This document shows, piece by piece, positions 56,450-64,000 of a stretch of 64,000 nt of DNA. Location: positions 4,092,001 through 4,156,000 of the forward strand of contig NZ_JAUSWX010000001.1 of the NCBI RefSeq assembly GCF_030815405.1, in the 5' to 3' direction. Numbering within the stretch: position 1 is the first letter of the stretch; each line of letters begins with the position of its first letter. Source of the stretch: Agromyces albus. Its GTDB lineage: Bacteria; Actinomycetota; Actinomycetes; Actinomycetales; Microbacteriaceae. The notes under the pieces are model-generated. The model saw only the letters and a program-made list of their open reading frames with translations. It ran no database searches and was not told the DNA's origin. The translations under genes were made by a program, and so were the position numbers.

Positions 56450-56538
56450 CCGCGCATTCTAGGAGCTGGCAGTTCATCCCTTTGTGACTGTCGGCTCTTG
56501 ATGACGCACTCGAGTGCAACGAACAAACGCGGCACGAA

Positions 56539-57390
56539 TCAGAAGCGGGAGATTGCTTCGTCGAGCATCCGATGCCCCTGCGCTTCGAACGCGACATCGC
56601 CGACGAGGAACGCCCATGCGGCGGTGCTGATGGCTTCGCGTAGGAGCTCGATCGGCCAGACCTCTTCGCCACGTGGATCGGCGCCGTAGCCGTTGAGGAA
56701 GACAACTTCGAGGGCGGGGATCTCCCTCCACTGCTGGTTGGCAAGCCGGCAGAGGTCTGTTTCGCGTGGCCGGAAGTCGAATCTCCCGAAGTCGATCACC
56801 CTCACTCGGTCATCGTCGATCAGCCAGTTCCGCGGGTGCCAGTCGCCGTGAGTGGGAACGACTACGACAGGTGCCGGGCGGTACGCGCCAAGGATGCGCC
56901 GCGCCTCTGCGTCGACCCGCGGGGAGATCCGGTGTGGTCGATCGAGCCAGGAAAGCGCCTTGGCCGTGGCACGGCGCTCATAGTCGGTGTCGACTCGTTC
57001 CTGCTGATCGTGGAGCGAGCGAAGCAGGAGGCCGGCCTGTGCATGGACATCCGACGCCCACTCGAAGGGCGTCTCCTCGACGAGCACTCCGGGCTGGTAC
57101 TCGGTGATCAGCAGATTGGTCGCGCGATCGCTCGTCACGAGCCGGGCGGCGCGCCCACTTCTCGCAAGTGGGGCGGTGTAGGACTCGTAAGCTGTGATCT
57201 CCCGCGGGATGTGGTGATTGTCTGGGCCCGCCGCCTTCACAACGAAGTCCTGGTCTCCCGTCCGTACATGCAGCACGTGAGTGTCCACCAAGCCCCACGA
57301 CATGTCTTCCACCAGCGCGGGTACGCCGAGGTGACGCTCGACAAAGGCCGCTTGCATCTTGTCGAGGAGCCCCTGATCCCATTCGGCCAC
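56539..57390 (-). CDS. second APH-fold phosphotransferase
   Basis: This protein of 283 residues has the same fold: VVKAAG (Lys) near residue 50, THGDWHPRNWLI near residue 185 with the catalytic Asp, and VRVIDFGRFDFRPRE with the metal-binding Asp. The start GTG lies 9 bases after the stop of the membrane protein gene. It is clearly different from the APH gene at 55526 rather than a recent duplicate. The substrate is unknown. Confidence 0.82.
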   Translation of the reverse strand: MAEWDQGLLDKMQAAFVERHLGVPALVEDMSWGLVDTHVLHVRTGDQDFVVKAAGPDNHHIPREITAYESYTAPLARSGRAARLVTSDRATNLLITEYQPGVLVEETPFEWASDVHAQAGLLLRSLHDQQERVDTDYERRATAKALSWLDRPHRISPRVDAEARRILGAYRPAPVVVVPTHGDWHPRNWLIDDDRVRVIDFGRFDFRPRETDLCRLANQQWREIPALEVVFLNGYGADPRGEEVWPIELLREAISTAAWAFLVGDVAFEAQGHRMLDEAISRF

Positions 57391-57399
57391 GCATTCAGA

Positions 57400-58014
57400 C
57401 TACGAGCCGGAAAGGCGAATTCCCGAGGCTTTCAACTCGAGGGCCGCGAGTTGCCTGATGACGTCCGTGTCGCCGCGGCGCCAGGCGCCGGCGACGTCCG
57501 CGTTCACGCGTGCGAGGTCCTGCGGCGACCGGGTGGCGAGTGCCCGGAACGCAAGCAGGTCCAGGGATGTCGGGGAGTCGGTGAGGCGCTTCGCCGCGGC
57601 GCGGCGAGCGATGCCGGTGATTCGAGGACGGATCCAACCGAACAGCAAGATCAACACGACCAGACCGACAACCGTCCATGCGGTGAAAGCCGCGAGACTT
57701 TGCACGGTCCGCTGCCAATCGTCGCCGGCGGCAGCGAGCGTCCCACCCGCGTCGCTGGCGGCGTCGAACGGTGCCCTTATGCTCCCGCCGATCAGCGGTA
57801 TCGCAGCCAGGCTGTCGCCGATGTCGCTCATCGTCGACGCGAGGCCGGTTCCTGACTGCTCCACATCCCGACCGATCGCATCGAACGCGGCGATCGCGTT
57901 GTGAATCGACACGGCCACAACAATTCCGCCGAGAAGCACCACGAGTGCGAAGACGTCACCCACGATCTGCATCGTTCGTCGCCCGGGAAAATCTGAATAC
58001 AGCGTCACAGTCAT
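57400..58014 (-). CDS. two-helix membrane protein of unknown function
   Basis: This protein of 204 residues has one membrane helix near residues 18-38, an extracytoplasmic region rich in Ala/Gly/Ser, a second helix near residues 108-128 and a basic cytoplasmic domain (RRAAAKRLTDSPTSLDLLAFRALATRSP). I do not recognise the family. AAGGGG sits very close to the ATG at 58014; an internal ATG at 57972 would shorten it by 14 residues. It precedes the APH genes and may be co-transcribed with them. Confidence 0.65.
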   Translation of the reverse strand: MTVTLYSDFPGRRTMQIVGDVFALVVLLGGIVVAVSIHNAIAAFDAIGRDVEQSGTGLASTMSDIGDSLAAIPLIGGSIRAPFDAASDAGGTLAAAGDDWQRTVQSLAAFTAWTVVGLVVLILLFGWIRPRITGIARRAAAKRLTDSPTSLDLLAFRALATRSPQDLARVNADVAGAWRRGDTDVIRQLAALELKASGIRLSGS

Positions 58015-58076
58015 CCCCTTACCCGCGCGAACAAGAACGGTCCCACCATATGCACCTCGCTGGATCGCGAAGGCGA

Positions 58077-58616
58077 CTACAAGTCCTTCATGTAGAACAG
58101 CGAGTTCCCGTGGGTGTCGTCAGGTTCAACTCGAGTGGTTTCGACAAATCCGAGTTTGGCCATAACACGACGAGAAGCCGTGTTCCAATCACGGACTGTC
58201 GCCCACAGGCGTCGGTAGCCTGACTCCTCCGCCCAGCTGAGCACTGCCCACGAGGCCTCAGTTGCATATCCCTGACGCCAGACCTTACGGAGAAACTCAT
58301 AGGCCAGTTCTGGCTCGCCTTCCTGTCCGTGGGCGTTTGGAATCAGGCCGCAGTAGCCGATGACCTCGCCGGAACCCCTTCGCTCTGCCGCCAAAAGCCC
58401 CAGGGAGGCATCCGGGTCTCCGCGACGGATCCAGCCCTCGATGTCCTCCAGCGTCGGGTGACCATCGGCGGTTATCCGACGATGCGGAGGGACGCGAGGA
58501 TCGCGCTCGGTCCACAGCTCACGCTGGAGGGCGGCATCGGACACACGCCAACGCCGGAGCAGCAGCCGATCCGTCTCCAGGACGACCTCGCCTTCGGATA
58601 CTCGCGCGTGGCTCAT
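58077..58616 (-). CDS. GNAT-family N-acetyltransferase
   Basis: This acetyltransferase of 179 residues is of the RimJ/RimL (Acetyltransf_3) type: LETDRLLLRRWRVSDA near the N-terminus, GYCGLIP, WRQGYATEASWAVLSWA as the acetyl-CoA loop and NTASRRVMAKLGFVE near the C-terminus. The ATG at 58616 starts just before the conserved region and lacks a clear ribosome site; a GTG at 58643 is an alternative. The acceptor is unknown (ribosomal protein N-terminus, antibiotic or metabolite). Confidence 0.85.
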   Translation of the reverse strand: MSHARVSEGEVVLETDRLLLRRWRVSDAALQRELWTERDPRVPPHRRITADGHPTLEDIEGWIRRGDPDASLGLLAAERRGSGEVIGYCGLIPNAHGQEGEPELAYEFLRKVWRQGYATEASWAVLSWAEESGYRRLWATVRDWNTASRRVMAKLGFVETTRVEPDDTHGNSLFYMKDL

Positions 58617-58706
58617 AGCGATGAGTATGCAGGACAAGCACACGATTGCCCTGGTGCGTGCATTGCTCGCTCGTCGGAAGTTCCGGGTGCGGCGCCGCGG
58701 CGGCGA

Positions 58707-60290
58707 TCAGACCGGAGGGCGCGGCCGGGCGTCGGTGCGGTGCCGGTCGGCGCGCTTCGGCCGCGGCTTGGGGCCGGTGGCCGCCTGGCGCGCCCCGTCG
58801 TGATCGCGGTGCTGCGCCTCGTCGTGGTCGCGGCGCGGCACGGCGTCGGCGCGGTCGCGAGGCTGCGGCCGCGGCAGGGGGATCGGCGAGGTGAGCGCCA
58901 CTTGCTCCGAGAAGTCGGCCGGCACGAGCCGGTCATTCGGCACGGGCGGCACGAGCTCGCCCTCGCCCGGCTTGGCACGGTCGTGCACGAGCCGCACGGG
59001 CCGGGTGGCGACGACGGCGATCGCGGCGGTCGGGGCATCCGCGAATCGCACTGCGGGTCGCCAAGCGGATCGCGGATGCCGCACCACGCGCATGCCCCGT
59101 GCGAACAAGAGCCAGCCGAGCCCGATGAGAGCCGCGACGACGGCGGCGACCGCGGCGACGCCGAGCGCCCAGCGCGGACCCCACGCGTCGGCGACGGCGC
59201 CCACGATGGGTGCTCCGAGCGGCGTGCCGCCCGAGAGGATCGCCATGTAGAGGGCCATCACCCGGCCGCGGAGCTCGGGCTCGGTCGTCGTCTGCACATA
59301 GCCGTTCGCCGTGGTGAGGATGGTCACCGCGCCGAAGCCGATGAGCATCGTGGAGGCCGCGAAGGTCCAGAACGTGGGCATGAGGGCGGCGATGAGGACG
59401 GCGGCGCCGAAGAATCCCGACGCGAGGATGATCACGCGCATCCTGGCTCGGTCGCGACGAGCGGCGAGGAGCGCCCCGGTGAGCGAGCCGATCGCGAGGA
59501 TCGACGACAGCAGGCCGTATTCGCCCGCTCCGCGGCCGAACTCGACCGCCATCGTCGAGGAGAAGATCGGGAAGTTCATGCCGAATGCGCCGATGAGGAA
59601 CACCATGACGAACACGATCACGAGGTCGGGGCGACGGGCGACGTAGCGGAAGCCCGCAACGAACTGGCCGCGCGCGCGAGGGGCTCGCGGCATCCGTGTC
59701 AATTGCCTGCCGCGCAGCATCGCGAGTGCGACCAGCACGGCGAGGAACGTGGCTCCGTTGATGATGAACACCCAGCCCGAGCCGACGAGCACGATGAGGA
59801 AGCCGGCCGAGGCGGGGCCGATCATCCGCGCAGCGTTGAACGAGGCGGAGTTCAGCGCCACGGCGTTCGACATGTGCGAACTCGACACGAGGTCGGCGAC
59901 GAAGGTCTGGCGAGCGGGCGTGTCGACGGCGTTGACGATGCCGAGGAGCAGCGCGAACACGTAGAGGTGCCAGAGCTCGGCCTCGCCGAACACGAGCAGG
60001 AGGCCGAGCGCGACGCCGAGCGTCATGAGCGCGGTCTGCGTGACCATGAGGATCTTGCGCCGGTCGAAGCGATCGGCGATGAGCCCGGTGACGGGAACGA
60101 GCAGCAGTTGCGGGGCGAACTGCAGTGCCATCGTGATGCCGACGGCGAAGGCGTCGTTGTCGGTGAGCTCGGTGAGTACCACCCAGTTCTGGGCGGTGGC
60201 CTGCATCCAGGCTCCGACGTTCGAGACGAGGGCGCCGATGAACCAGATTCGGTAGTTGCGGTGGACGAGGGAGCGGAACATTGCACTCAC
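58707..60290 (-). CDS. MFS efflux transporter (MFS_3/TetA-like)
   Basis: This exporter of 527 residues has 12 helices in the first 415 residues. Family features are RNYRIWFIGALVSNVGAWMQATAQNW in helix 1, the loop GLIADRFDRRK and VDTPARQTFVADLV. The last 110 residues form a hydrophilic Arg/Asp/His/Pro-rich tail with no recognisable domain. The GTG start overlaps the MarR stop (GTGA). The MarR-MFS pair suggests efflux of a toxic compound, released from repression by binding of that compound. Confidence 0.87.
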   Translation of the reverse strand: MSAMFRSLVHRNYRIWFIGALVSNVGAWMQATAQNWVVLTELTDNDAFAVGITMALQFAPQLLLVPVTGLIADRFDRRKILMVTQTALMTLGVALGLLLVFGEAELWHLYVFALLLGIVNAVDTPARQTFVADLVSSSHMSNAVALNSASFNAARMIGPASAGFLIVLVGSGWVFIINGATFLAVLVALAMLRGRQLTRMPRAPRARGQFVAGFRYVARRPDLVIVFVMVFLIGAFGMNFPIFSSTMAVEFGRGAGEYGLLSSILAIGSLTGALLAARRDRARMRVIILASGFFGAAVLIAALMPTFWTFAASTMLIGFGAVTILTTANGYVQTTTEPELRGRVMALYMAILSGGTPLGAPIVGAVADAWGPRWALGVAAVAAVVAALIGLGWLLFARGMRVVRHPRSAWRPAVRFADAPTAAIAVVATRPVRLVHDRAKPGEGELVPPVPNDRLVPADFSEQVALTSPIPLPRPQPRDRADAVPRRDHDEAQHRDHDGARQAATGPKPRPKRADRHRTDARPRPPV

Positions 60291-60709
60291 TGGGTGGCGA
60301 GTCCTCCCATCAGTTCAGCGGCCCGGGCGAGGGTCGCGCGGTCTTCTTTCGAGAGCTCGCGAAGGCGCGTGGTGAGCCAGGCGTCGCGCTTCGAGAGCGT
60401 GGCCTTCACGACGTCGCGGCCGGCGTCGCTCAGGGTGATGTTGGTCTTGCGGCGGTCGACGTCGTCGAGGGTGCGCGCGAGATAGCCGGCCTCTTCGAGG
60501 TGGTTGACCGTGCGGTTCATCGACGGCGCCGACACCCGCTCGCGCTCGGCGAGCTGGGTGAGAGTCTGGCTGCCGTGCCGGTAGAGCTCGCCGAGCACCG
60601 CGAACTGCGCGTCGGAGAGGGCCTGGTCGGCCTTCTGCGCACGGATGCGGCGGGCCAGCCGGAAGGTCGCGAGACGGAGTTCGGTGCTCTGCTCCGCGAT
60701 CGTTGCCAT
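60287..60709 (-). CDS. MarR-family transcriptional regulator
   Basis: This winged-helix repressor of 140 residues has LTQLAERERVSAPSMNRTVNHLEEAGYLAR as recognition helix region and the DDVDRRKTNITLS wing. The ATG at 60709 is only three bases from the inverted-repeat operator, so transcripts are leaderless or nearly so. It is co-transcribed with the MFS gene and is expected to repress itself and the pump. Confidence 0.9.
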   Translation of the reverse strand: MATIAEQSTELRLATFRLARRIRAQKADQALSDAQFAVLGELYRHGSQTLTQLAERERVSAPSMNRTVNHLEEAGYLARTLDDVDRRKTNITLSDAGRDVVKATLSKRDAWLTTRLRELSKEDRATLARAAELMGGLATQ

Positions 60710-60712
60710 AGA

Positions 60713-60746
60713 TTACTTAGCATAGCTCATTAGCCTTGCTAAGTAA
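60713..60746. promoter_or_regulatory. MarR operator/promoter
   Basis: TTACTTAGCA (60713-60722) and TGCTAAGTAA (60737-60746) are perfect complements 14 bases apart. A minus-strand -10 like TATGCT lies inside the first arm. Repressor binding here would block the promoter of the MarR-MFS operon. Confidence 0.75.
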
Positions 60747-60832
60747 AGTCTGCGGATGCCTGCGCCGCCCACGCCGCACGCGCGACGCACCCCGGTAACA
60801 TCGCGGTAACCACAGACTGGGAGCCTCGTGCC

Positions 60833-62566
60833 ATGGGAACGCTCTTCGACGGCTACACCCCGGCTCGCTCGGGCCGCAAGCGCAAGCGGCGAGCGCAACC
60901 GTGGGACGAGATGTTCCCGACCGACGGGGTGAGTGTGCGCGAGCCCTACCGCGAGCTGTATCCGGCCCTCGCCCGCATGACGCAAGAGGAGCTCCGCGGG
61001 CGCACCGACGCGCTCGCGAGCTCGTATCTCGCCCAGGGCGTCACCTTCGACTTCGCGGGTGAGGAGCGGCCCTTCCCGCTCGATGCCGTGCCGCGCGTCA
61101 TCGCGGCACCCGAGTGGACCATCGTCGAAGCGGGCGTCGCCCAGCGGGTGCGCGCCCTCGAGCGGTTCCTCGCCGACGTCTACGGGCCCCAGGCGGCCGT
61201 GCGCGACGGCGTCATCCCGGCCGCGCTCATCAGCTCCTCGACGCACTACCACCGGCAGGCCGCCGGGATCTCGAGTGCGAACGGCGTGCGCATCCACGTC
61301 GCCGGCATCGACGTCATCCGCGACGAGCGCGGCGACTGGCGAGTGCTCGAAGACAACGTGCGGGTGCCGAGCGGCGTGAGCTACGTCATCTCGAATCGAC
61401 GGGTGATGGCGCAGACCCTGCCCGAGCTCTTCGTCTCGATGCGCGTGCGGCCGGTGGGCGACTACCCGAACAAGCTGCTGCAGGCGCTGCGCGCGAGCGC
61501 GCCCGAGGGCGTGGAAGACCCGACCGTGGTGGTGTTGACGCCGGGCGTGCACAACTCCGCGTACTACGAGCACACCCTGCTCGCCCGCCTCATGGGCGTC
61601 GAGCTCGTCGAGGGCCGCGACCTCTTCTGCTCGGGCGGCCGGGTGTGGATGCGCACGACCGCCGGCCCCACGCGCGTCGACGTCATCTACCGCCGCGTCG
61701 ACGACGAGTTCCTCGACCCGCAGCAGTTCCGGCCCGACTCGGTGCTCGGCGCGCCCGGCATGCTGCTCGCGGCCCGTCTCGGGCACGTCACGATCGCGAA
61801 CGCCGTGGGCAACGGCGTCGCCGACGACAAGCTCGTCTACACCTACGTGCCCGACCTCATCCGCTACTACCTCGGCGAGGAGCCGATCCTGCCCAACGTC
61901 GACACGTGGCGGCTCGAGGAGCCCGAGGCGCTCGCCGAGGTGCTCGACCGGCTCGACGAAGTCGTCGTGAAGCCCGTCGACGGCTCGGGGGGCAAGGGCC
62001 TCGTCATCGGTCCGGATGCCTCGAAGGCCGAGCTCGCCCAGCTGCGAACGCAGCTCCTCCGCGACCCGCGCGGCTGGATCGCACAACCCGTCGTGCAGCT
62101 CTCGACGATCCCCACGCTCGTCGAAGACGGCATGCGGCCTCGTCACGCCGACCTCCGGCCCTTCGCCGTGAACGACGGCACCGACGTGTGGGTGCTGCCC
62201 GGCGGCCTCACTCGAGTGGCCCTGCCCGAGGGGCAGCTCGTCGTGAACTCGAGCCAGGGCGGCGGCTCGAAGGACACGTGGGTGCTCGACGGCGACTCCG
62301 CGAACGGGGCTGGTGCCGGGGCCGCGGGCACGATGCGCGCCGGACGCTCCACTGCGGGCATGGGCGCGCTCGTCGCCGACCAGGCCACGAAGGCGGTCGA
62401 GACGAGCGCGATCGCCGTCGTGGCGGCCGCCGATGCGGGGTCCACCGGGGGCTCCACGCATGGGCTGCATCCACCCGAGGCCTCACCGCAAGACGAGGAG
62501 GCGCCCGTGCGCCAGCAGCAGCAACAACAGCAGCAGGCCCGCGGGGCGGAGGCGTTCCCATGCTGA
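60833..62566 (+). CDS. circularly permuted ATP-grasp protein
   Basis: This protein of 577 residues is of the circularly permuted ATP-grasp type 2 (CP_ATPgrasp) family. Conserved parts include NGVRIHVAGIDVIRD, VLEDNVRVPSGVSYVISNR near residue 180, VVVLTPGVHNSAYYEH, DVIYRRVDDEF and KPVDGSGGKG near residue 385. Such enzymes are predicted peptide ligases acting with alpha-E and transglutaminase partners, present here downstream. After residue 490 the sequence becomes low complexity and ends with a run of Gln (QQQQQQQQ near residue 563). The last seven bases overlap the alpha-E gene. Confidence 0.88.
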   Translation: MGTLFDGYTPARSGRKRKRRAQPWDEMFPTDGVSVREPYRELYPALARMTQEELRGRTDALASSYLAQGVTFDFAGEERPFPLDAVPRVIAAPEWTIVEAGVAQRVRALERFLADVYGPQAAVRDGVIPAALISSSTHYHRQAAGISSANGVRIHVAGIDVIRDERGDWRVLEDNVRVPSGVSYVISNRRVMAQTLPELFVSMRVRPVGDYPNKLLQALRASAPEGVEDPTVVVLTPGVHNSAYYEHTLLARLMGVELVEGRDLFCSGGRVWMRTTAGPTRVDVIYRRVDDEFLDPQQFRPDSVLGAPGMLLAARLGHVTIANAVGNGVADDKLVYTYVPDLIRYYLGEEPILPNVDTWRLEEPEALAEVLDRLDEVVVKPVDGSGGKGLVIGPDASKAELAQLRTQLLRDPRGWIAQPVVQLSTIPTLVEDGMRPRHADLRPFAVNDGTDVWVLPGGLTRVALPEGQLVVNSSQGGGSKDTWVLDGDSANGAGAGAAGTMRAGRSTAGMGALVADQATKAVETSAIAVVAAADAGSTGGSTHGLHPPEASPQDEEAPVRQQQQQQQQARGAEAFPC

Positions 62567-63489
62567 GCCGCATCGCCGAGTCCCTCTTCTGGATCGGCCG
62601 GTACATCGAACGCAGCGACGGCACCGCGCGCATCCTCGACGTGCACCTGCAGCTCCTGCTCGAAGACCCGTGGATCGACGAGGACACCGCCTGCCGGTCG
62701 CTCCTGTCCGTGATGGGCAGCGAGGCGAACGAAGACGTGCCGCTCGGCCGCGACGACGTCATCGCCCTCCTCGCCGTCGACCGCACGCACCCGGCGTCGA
62801 TTGCGCACTCCATCGCCGCCGCCCGCGAGAACGCGAGGCGCGCCCGCGAGATCGTCTCGACCGAGCTGTGGGAGGCGCTGAACCAGACGAATGCACGGAT
62901 GCCGCGACGCGTCGCCGGCGACAAGACGCACGAGTTCTTCCGCTGGGTCCGAGACCGTTCCGCGCTCGCGATCGGCGTCGTCGACTCCGCGACGAGTCGC
63001 GACGAGGCGTGGCAGTTCTTCTCGCTCGGACGCGCCCTCGAGCGCGCCGACATGACCGCCCGCCTCCTCGCGACGCGCTCGCTCACCGAGGCGAGCGGCC
63101 CGAGCTGGACCACGATCCTGCGCAGCTGCGGCGGCTATGAGGCCTACCTCCGCAGCTATCGCGGGGTGCCGTCGACCCAGTCGGCCGCCGAGTTCCTGCT
63201 GCTCGACCGACTCTTCCCGCGGTCGATCATCTCGAGCGTCATCCGTGCCGAGGAATCGCTGCGCGAGATCGACCCGCGTGCCGGCCGTGTCGGCGTCACC
63301 GACCAGGGGCAGCGACTGCTCGGCCAGATCCGCTCCGAGCTCGAGTACCGTCCGATCGCCGAGATCCTCACCGACCTGACGGCGCACATGGAGCATATCC
63401 AATCGGTCACCTCGTCGGCGAGCGAGGCGATCCGGCAGCGCTACTTCCCGACGAGCGTCGCGCCGGTCTGGATCGGGGAGGTTTCATGA
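62560..63489 (+). CDS. alpha-E domain protein
   Basis: This all-helical protein of 309 residues has the family start MLSRIAESLFWIGRYIERSD and the WQFFSLGRALERADMTARLL segment near residue 155. The Alpha-E domain is always found with permuted ATP-grasp and transglutaminase proteins, as here, but its activity is unknown. The ATG has GGCGGAGG upstream and lies inside the previous gene's last codons. Confidence 0.9.
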   Translation: MLSRIAESLFWIGRYIERSDGTARILDVHLQLLLEDPWIDEDTACRSLLSVMGSEANEDVPLGRDDVIALLAVDRTHPASIAHSIAAARENARRAREIVSTELWEALNQTNARMPRRVAGDKTHEFFRWVRDRSALAIGVVDSATSRDEAWQFFSLGRALERADMTARLLATRSLTEASGPSWTTILRSCGGYEAYLRSYRGVPSTQSAAEFLLLDRLFPRSIISSVIRAEESLREIDPRAGRVGVTDQGQRLLGQIRSELEYRPIAEILTDLTAHMEHIQSVTSSASEAIRQRYFPTSVAPVWIGEVS

Positions 63490-64000
63490 GCCGCATCAGC
63501 ATCGTGCACCGCACGGGCTTCAGCTACGAGCAGCCCGCGACGGCGTCGTACAACGAGGCGCGCATGCTGCCGCACTCGGGCGGCGAGCAGTTCGTGCTGC
63601 AGGCCGGACTCGACATCCGGCCGGGCGCGACCCAGCACTCCTACCTCGACTACTGGGGCACGAGGGTCTCCACGTTCGAGGTGTTGACCCCGCACCGCGA
63701 GCTCGCCGTCACGGCGACGAGCCTCGTCGAGGTGCGCCCAGCCCCGCACCGTCGCGGCGAGCTCTCGTGGGAGGAGCTGGCAGAGGCCGCCAAGTCGACG
63801 CTCACCCTCGTCGAGGCATCCACTCCCTCGCCCGTCACGGCGCCGCCGCCCGACGTCGCCGCGCTCGCCGCGGAGATCGCGGCCGAGGGCGCACCGGTAG
63901 GCGAGACCGCACTCGAGGTGTGCCGCGCCGTCGGCGGAGCCATGGAGTACATGTTCGGGGTCACGGGCGTGCACTCGACCGCGAGTGAGGCGTGGGGCGA
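63486..64000 (+). CDS. transglutaminase-family protein (3' end outside window)
   Basis: The first 171 codons are visible. The start MSRISIVHRTGFSYEQPATASYNEARMLP matches the N-terminal beta domain (Bact_transglu_N) of bacterial transglutaminase-like proteins; the catalytic Cys-His-Asp core lies beyond the window. The ATG overlaps the alpha-E stop (ATGA). With the two preceding genes it forms the conserved ATP-grasp/alpha-E/transglutaminase set. Confidence 0.88.
   Translation, partial: MSRISIVHRTGFSYEQPATASYNEARMLPHSGGEQFVLQAGLDIRPGATQHSYLDYWGTRVSTFEVLTPHRELAVTATSLVEVRPAPHRRGELSWEELAEAAKSTLTLVEASTPSPVTAPPPDVAALAAEIAAEGAPVGETALEVCRAVGGAMEYMFGVTGVHSTASEAWG

Noticed and set aside
54513..56538. 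Antibiotic resistance cassette
   Set aside because: VOC and APH folds are very broad; no residue pattern points to a specific drug, so no resistance claim is made.
62514..62537. CAG/CAA repeat
   Set aside because: It is simply the coding sequence of the Gln run in the ATP-grasp protein, not a separate element.

Overview
The window is high-GC (about 70%) DNA with actinobacterial features: strong GC3 bias, GTG starts, AAGGAGG ribosome sites, ATGA/GTGA gene overlaps, LacI regulators with CG-centred operators, CUT1 sugar transporters lacking their own ATPase, and an ECF42 sigma factor beside a DGPF protein. Two copies of a palindromic repeat (GAGTAGCG...CGTATCGA) and the overall gene style suggest a Microbacteriaceae member (Agromyces/Microbacterium-like). 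The genus is an inference. No rRNA, tRNA, CRISPR array or insertion sequence was seen.

Layout. (1) 1-11828: a rhamnoside/glycan locus with an edge-truncated GH78 alpha-L-rhamnosidase divergent from two CUT1 permeases, a binding lipoprotein, a 1344-aa GH106-like hydrolase, a LacI regulator and a fucose/arabinose-isomerase-like enzyme. (2) 11870-14498: a DUF998 membrane protein and an ECF42 sigma factor with its DGPF partner. (3) 14483-26575: a complete L-rhamnose regulon. One arm is mutarotase, isomerase, esterase, bifunctional rhamnulose-1-P aldolase/lactaldehyde dehydrogenase and rhamnulokinase. The other arm is a CUT2 ABC importer, with a LacI regulator between them. (4) 26669-40356: a frameshifted LacI gene, a small SDR/CMD operon, a second CUT1 importer, a hydrolase/aldo-keto reductase/epimerase/cupin operon, a second GH78 rhamnosidase and another LacI. 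(5) 40436-54510: what appears to be a complete D-apiose/D-apionate catabolic locus. It holds an SDR, apionolactonase, GntR regulator, MFS carrier, a DhaK-type erythrulose kinase, RpiB- and TIM-type isomerases, a 3-oxo-isoapionate decarboxylase candidate, apionate oxidoisomerase, a DUF2291 protein and a CUT2 importer. (6) 54641-58616: a patch of orphan genes (truncated lipoprotein, VOC protein, two phosphotransferase-fold proteins, GNAT). (7) 58707-64000: a MarR/MFS efflux pair and the start of an ATP-grasp/alpha-E/transglutaminase cluster.

Together the genes read as a plant-glycan island. Extracellular or imported rhamnosides are cleaved by two GH78 and one GH106-like enzyme, L-rhamnose goes to DHAP plus lactate, and apiose goes to D-erythrose 4-phosphate. 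Rhamnose and apiose occur together in rhamnogalacturonan II and in apiosyl/rhamnosyl flavonoids, so the co-location makes biological sense. At least nine CG-centred 14-bp operator-like sites sit at promoters across the first 40 kb, and a different AACCGGTT palindrome marks the apiose locus.
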